A DNA stretch of 9,222 bases from Vulcanimicrobiota bacterium. Lineage in GTDB: Bacteria > Vulcanimicrobiota > Vulcanimicrobiia > Vulcanimicrobiales > Vulcanimicrobiaceae. The translations under genes were made by a program, and so were the position numbers. The notes beneath the pieces were generated by a model. That model had not been told where the DNA came from and searched no databases. It was given only the letters and a program-made list of their open reading frames with translations. Shown piece by piece: positions 6,322 through 9,222 of this stretch. How positions within the stretch are numbered: position 1 is the stretch's first letter; each line of letters opens with the position of its first letter. The stretch is from positions 1 to 9,222 of the forward strand of contig JABEUW010000079.1 in assembly GCA_013043945.1 (NCBI GenBank), read 5' to 3'.

Positions 6322-6756
6322 ATGTCTGAAGTTATGCCGCAGCGCAACTGGCGAGTCCTCATCGCCGACGACGACCCCGCGATCTGCACGTTGGTCGATA
6401 CCGTCCTGCGCAAGGGTCCCTTTCAGATGATCGTCTGCAACGACGCGGAGAGTGCCCTTGTAGCGATCGGCCGCGAGGATCCCTTCGATATCATCATTTG
6501 CGATTTTATGTTACCGGGCATCTCCGGATTAGATTTGATCGAGCGTTTGCGTTCCATCGAACGGACGCGCGGCGTGCCGATTCTCATGATCAGCGGTCAT
6601 ACGAATTATGCGATGGACGGGCGTGCGAAGAATGCCGGTGCAAACCTGTTTCTCAACAAGCCGTTTACGATCTCGCAATTGCGAGCCGCGGTCAATCAAC
6701 TGCTTGCAATCTCGCGCCCTAGTTTCGGCGGTTCGGGCAATCCGGCAGCGCGGTAG
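6322..6756 (+). CDS. Stand-alone response-regulator receiver protein (CheY-like)
   Basis: The 144-residue protein is almost entirely one receiver domain. The acidic pocket is ADDDP (Asp16, Asp17), the phosphoacceptor is Asp61 in IICDFMLPG, the switch Ser91 is in MISGH, and the conserved Lys113 is in NKPF. It would accept a phosphoryl group from a histidine kinase. There is no DNA-binding or enzymatic output domain: after about residue 130 only a Gly/Ser/Pro-rich tail remains. It probably signals by protein contact, as CheY, Spo0F or DivK do. No kinase gene is in the window. It diverges from proline dehydrogenase across 116 bp, and mntP starts 15 bp after its stop, so co-transcription is likely. 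Target and kinase cannot be read from the sequence. Confidence 0.93.
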   Translation: MSEVMPQRNWRVLIADDDPAICTLVDTVLRKGPFQMIVCNDAESALVAIGREDPFDIIICDFMLPGISGLDLIERLRSIERTRGVPILMISGHTNYAMDGRAKNAGANLFLNKPFTISQLRAAVNQLLAISRPSFGGSGNPAAR

Positions 6757-6771
6757 GAAGCCCCTATCGCT

Positions 6772-7329
6772 TTGGCATTTCTAAAAGTTCTCTTTGTAGC
6801 GATTGCGCTCGCGCTCGACGTTTTTGCCGTGGCGATCGGGGTCGGGCTGAGGGGCATCGATATTGCGTCGCGCGTGCGAATCGGCGCGAGTTTCGCAGCC
6901 GCGGAGATGGGAATGTCGCTGCTCGGGCTCGGGCTCGGCGGGCTCGCCGGGCGCGCGCTCGGCCTTCACGCCGGCTATCTCGGATTCGGCGTCCTGATCG
7001 TTTTGGGGATCGCCATGATCGTGCAGGCGGTACGCGAAAGCAAAGGGCCTCCGCTCGATCTCTCGCGCGGATGGGGCCTGCTCCTCGCCGCACTCTCGGT
7101 CAGCGTCGATTCGCTCGGTGTGGGCTTCTCGATTCATTACATCGGCGTTCCCATCGTCGTAACGCTCGCGACCATCGGAGTCGTCTCGGTGCTCGCAACG
7201 ACGATGGGTATCACTTTCGGTCGTCTCTTAGGGCAACGTGTCGAAGCCTCTGCAGAATTGCTTGCCGGGGTTGCGTTAGTGATTGCGGGAGCGGGTTTTG
7301 CGCTGCTCCAGGCACTCGGCATAGCGTAG
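6772..7329 (+). CDS. mntP: MntP-family manganese efflux pump
   Basis: This 185-residue membrane protein has about six hydrophobic segments in two similar halves, as in the MntP (DUF204) family of manganese exporters, E. coli MntP being 188 residues. The membrane Asp residues occur in both halves: Asp16 in ALDVFAVAIGVGL and Asp113 in SVSVDSLGVGFS, with a membrane Glu in FAAAEMGMSL (about 45). The likely role is Mn(II) export across the inner membrane. Translation starts at TTG 6772, with AGGAAG at 6755-6760, a rather long 11-base spacing. The receiver gene ends 15 bp upstream and the P-loop gene starts 14 bp downstream. No room exists for a yybP-ykoY manganese riboswitch directly in front; any such control would have to lie upstream of the receiver gene. 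The related YtaF subfamily is the main alternative. Confidence 0.88.
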   Translation: MAFLKVLFVAIALALDVFAVAIGVGLRGIDIASRVRIGASFAAAEMGMSLLGLGLGGLAGRALGLHAGYLGFGVLIVLGIAMIVQAVRESKGPPLDLSRGWGLLLAALSVSVDSLGVGFSIHYIGVPIVVTLATIGVVSVLATTMGITFGRLLGQRVEASAELLAGVALVIAGAGFALLQALGIA

Positions 7330-7343
7330 CGAAAGCGTCGCCT

Positions 7344-8231
7344 ATGGAGGTTTCCGATCTGTTGCTCGATCGCGCGATGGCGATCGGCGCGCGCAGCGTC
7401 GCCGTCGTCGGCACCGGGAAAAACGTCGGAAAGACCGTCGTTATGCGGGCGATCTATCGCGCCGCGCTCGCGCGCGGAATGAAGGTCGGCCTGACCTCGA
7501 TCGGTCGCGACGGGGAGGCGAACGATTTTGTCGACGCGTTTGCGAAGCCACGGTTACGGCTTGCCGCCGGGACGCTCGTTGCGGGCGCGCTCGGTGCGCT
7601 TCCGCGATCGCCGGCGCTCGAGTGGTGCGAGAGCACCGAGATCCAAAGCGCGAGCGGCCCGATCGCGATCGTGCGCGTGCGTACCGAGAGCGAGATCGAA
7701 GTCGTCGGCGCGCCGACCGCTTCGGGGTTGCGCGGTTGCGTGGCGGCGCTCTTCGCTCGCGGAGCCGAGTTCGTTGCAATCGATGGAGCGATCGATCGTA
7801 TCGCTGCATTGCGAGGCGAGGATGCGGTGATCGTTAGTTGCGGTGCCGCCGGCTCGACGAGCGTTGAAGCGATCGCCGCAGAGGCGGGCGCACTCGTTGC
7901 CTTGCTGGCATTGCCGCGACACGACGACACGAGCGCCGCGCTGCAACTCGAGGGAGCGCTCACGCCGATGCGCGCCGCCGAGCTGATCGCTCGAGGCGAA
8001 CGACGCGCGATTGTCGTTCGCGACGCGACGCGTGTCACGCTGCGGGGGCGGGCGTTGCTCGGCGCGCTCGATCGCTTGCAGATACGGGTCGAACGCCCCC
8101 TTCACCCGGTCGCCGTCACGGTGAATTCCGTGGGACGTGCGGGTTCGGTCGAGCCGAAGGCGCTCTTGCACGCCGTTCGCGCCGCCGTCGCGCTGCCGAC
8201 CTTCGACCTTTTTGCAGCGAGCGCGGCGTGA
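7344..8231 (+). CDS. P-loop NTPase, KamB-like (putative lysine 5,6-aminomutase reactivase subunit)
   Basis: From ATG 7344 the product is 295 residues. After a short helical leader it has a Walker A motif, VVGTGKNVGKTVV (P-loop 23-31, Lys30), then GLTSIGRDGE (about 49-58), where SIMIBI-class ATPases often carry a switch, and a Walker B-like strand FVAIDGAID (143-151). The GxGKNxGKT form differs from ParA, BioD or CobQ. It recalls KamB, the P-loop protein next to the MutS-like KamC in lysine-fermentation clusters of Fusobacterium and clostridia, thought to help reactivate the adenosylcobalamin enzyme lysine 5,6-aminomutase. That link rests on the pairing: the stop codon overlaps the next gene's start (GTGA, 8228-8231), and that gene looks MutS-like. 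The upstream Shine-Dalgarno is weak. An unrelated metallochaperone-type NTPase remains possible. The frame is open back to 7071, but that region is mntP in another frame. Confidence 0.72.
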   Translation: MEVSDLLLDRAMAIGARSVAVVGTGKNVGKTVVMRAIYRAALARGMKVGLTSIGRDGEANDFVDAFAKPRLRLAAGTLVAGALGALPRSPALEWCESTEIQSASGPIAIVRVRTESEIEVVGAPTASGLRGCVAALFARGAEFVAIDGAIDRIAALRGEDAVIVSCGAAGSTSVEAIAAEAGALVALLALPRHDDTSAALQLEGALTPMRAAELIARGERRAIVVRDATRVTLRGRALLGALDRLQIRVERPLHPVAVTVNSVGRAGSVEPKALLHAVRAAVALPTFDLFAASAA

Positions 8232-9222
8232 CCGCGCCGGAGTTTCTCGACCGAGCGAGCGCACTGGCGATCGGTGAAGATTGGCTCGCCGCCGCAATCG
8301 CGCCGAGCGGAGCGTACGGTGCGCGCGACGCGCAGATTCGGCGTCGATTTCTTGCCGGTGAGGAGCGCGCAGCGAACGCGCAGGCGTCGCGTATCGCGCG
8401 CATTGCGGAGCGTTTCGATCTCGACGCGATGGAGGCGGTACGGGCGACGCTCGCACGGTTGCCCGATATCGCATCGGCACTCGCGCGCGTCGACGTCGGG
8501 GACTCGCTCGAGGATGCACAGGCACTCGCACTCCTGCGTTTCGCCGACGGCGCCATCGAGCTGCAGAGCAGGCTTGCGGAGTGCCGCGATCTGCCCGATT
8601 GTGCGGGAGAGAGCGTCGATCGCTTACGAGCGCTTTTCGAGCGCGGACGAGTGGGGAGCCACGCGTTTTACCTTCACGATTCCTTCGACGACGCGTTGCG
8701 CGCCGAACGCGAACGTTTCGATGAGGCGCGTGCGCGCTTTGAGAGTGCCCGCGGGCGTCTCGAACGCAACGTCGCCGAATCGTTGGGGCGAGGGGCGCGC
8801 CTCGATGAAGAGTTTATCGTGATGCGCGAGGCGCTCGTCGCCCCCTTGCCGCCGGGAGTTCGCGTGGTGCGCGAGGCCCCAACCTATCTGCTCTGTGAGA
8901 TCGATCTCGACGAAGAGACGCGCGTGCTGCTCGATCGCCGCGAAGAGGCCGCACGCCGCGTCGCTCTCGCCGAAGAGCGGGTGCGAGCATCGCTCGCACA
9001 ACGCGTCTCCAACCTTCGCGACGGGCTCGTACGCACGATGATGCATCTCGGTGAGATCGACGCAGCGATCGCCGCGGCATTGTGGACGCGACGCTTTGCG
9101 TGTAGGCCTGCGGAGAGCTCGAGCGAGGGTGGGATCGAGATCGTCGAGGGGCGCTGGTTACCGTTGCAGGAGCGATTGGAGACCGGTGGTGGGGCGTTCG
9201 TGCCGTCGAGCCTCTCGTGGAC
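8228..9222 (+). CDS. MutS-like ATPase, KamC-like, N-terminal part (runs off window)
   Basis: An open frame from GTG 8228 reaches the window edge without a stop, giving 331 residues. It overlaps the upstream stop by four bases. The first 140 residues are helical. A highly charged coiled-coil-like stretch (about 150-200) follows, then an acidic segment YLLCEIDLDEETRVLLDRREEAARR (about 219-243) and more helix. The end reads IEIVEGRWLPLQE (about 303-315) and FVPSSLSW (about 324-331), matching the MutS block before the ATPase (the GRHPvle and FVPNDi motifs); the Walker A TGPNxxGKS should lie about 10-20 residues past the edge. No mismatch-recognition domain (Phe-x-Glu) precedes it, so it is a MutS-like protein, not repair MutS. 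With the KamB-like partner it fits KamC, the reactivase ATPase of lysine 5,6-aminomutase. MutS2 or another MutS-like ATPase is the alternative. Confidence 0.72.
   Translation, partial: MTAPEFLDRASALAIGEDWLAAAIAPSGAYGARDAQIRRRFLAGEERAANAQASRIARIAERFDLDAMEAVRATLARLPDIASALARVDVGDSLEDAQALALLRFADGAIELQSRLAECRDLPDCAGESVDRLRALFERGRVGSHAFYLHDSFDDALRAERERFDEARARFESARGRLERNVAESLGRGARLDEEFIVMREALVAPLPPGVRVVREAPTYLLCEIDLDEETRVLLDRREEAARRVALAEERVRASLAQRVSNLRDGLVRTMMHLGEIDAAIAAALWTRRFACRPAESSSEGGIEIVEGRWLPLQERLETGGGAFVPSSLSW

Noticed and set aside
7071..7343. Upstream extension of the KamB-like frame into mntP
   Set aside because: The region codes for the conserved second half of MntP in another frame, and the extension has no recognisable domain.
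7554..8531. Long minus-strand open frame across the KamB/KamC-like genes
   Set aside because: Composition is dominated by Arg and Ala, as expected opposite GC-rich coding DNA; it spans two real genes and has no domain.

Overview
The window is gene-dense bacterial DNA, visibly GC-rich, with eleven protein-coding genes on both strands and only short gaps; the longest gene-free stretches are about 148 bp (3196-3343) and 116 bp (6206-6321). No tRNA, rRNA, insertion sequence or CRISPR array was seen. The primase/major sigma factor linkage, export signals, KGG stress repeats, GTG/TTG starts and Pro-Ser tails fit a little-studied GC-rich phylum. My low-confidence guess is a Candidatus Eremiobacterota (WPS-2) type genome, from general resemblance only.

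Layout. (1) 3-1392, plus strand: the C-terminal end of a probable DnaG primase, then a complete major sigma factor (rpoD); a perfect 9-bp dyad lies just before rpoD. (2) 1399-3195, minus strand: a likely three-gene unit read right to left: a KGG-repeat stress protein, a secreted protein with a Pro-Ser tail (overlapping the KGG gene by 41 bp, GTG start), and a secreted His-rich protein of unknown function. The KGG gene's ribosome binding site lies inside a predicted hairpin. (3) 3344-4906, plus strand: an exported HEAT-repeat plus cyclophilin fusion. (4) 4857-6205, minus strand: proline dehydrogenase followed after 5 bp by D-aminoacyl-tRNA deacylase (dtd), whose 3' end overlaps the cyclophilin gene by 50 bp. 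(5) 6322-9222, plus strand: a stand-alone response-regulator receiver, an MntP-type manganese exporter, a P-loop NTPase, and a MutS-like protein that runs off the window.

The last two genes are the most interesting. They overlap by four bases and look like the KamB/KamC pair that accompanies the adenosylcobalamin-dependent lysine 5,6-aminomutase in lysine-fermenting bacteria and is thought to reactivate it. In that setting the MutS-like protein would be an enzyme-reactivating ATPase, not a DNA repair protein. The prediction is that kamD and kamE (the aminomutase subunits) lie just beyond 9222. With proline dehydrogenase nearby, the right half may serve amino-acid catabolism, but the genes are not all in one operon.
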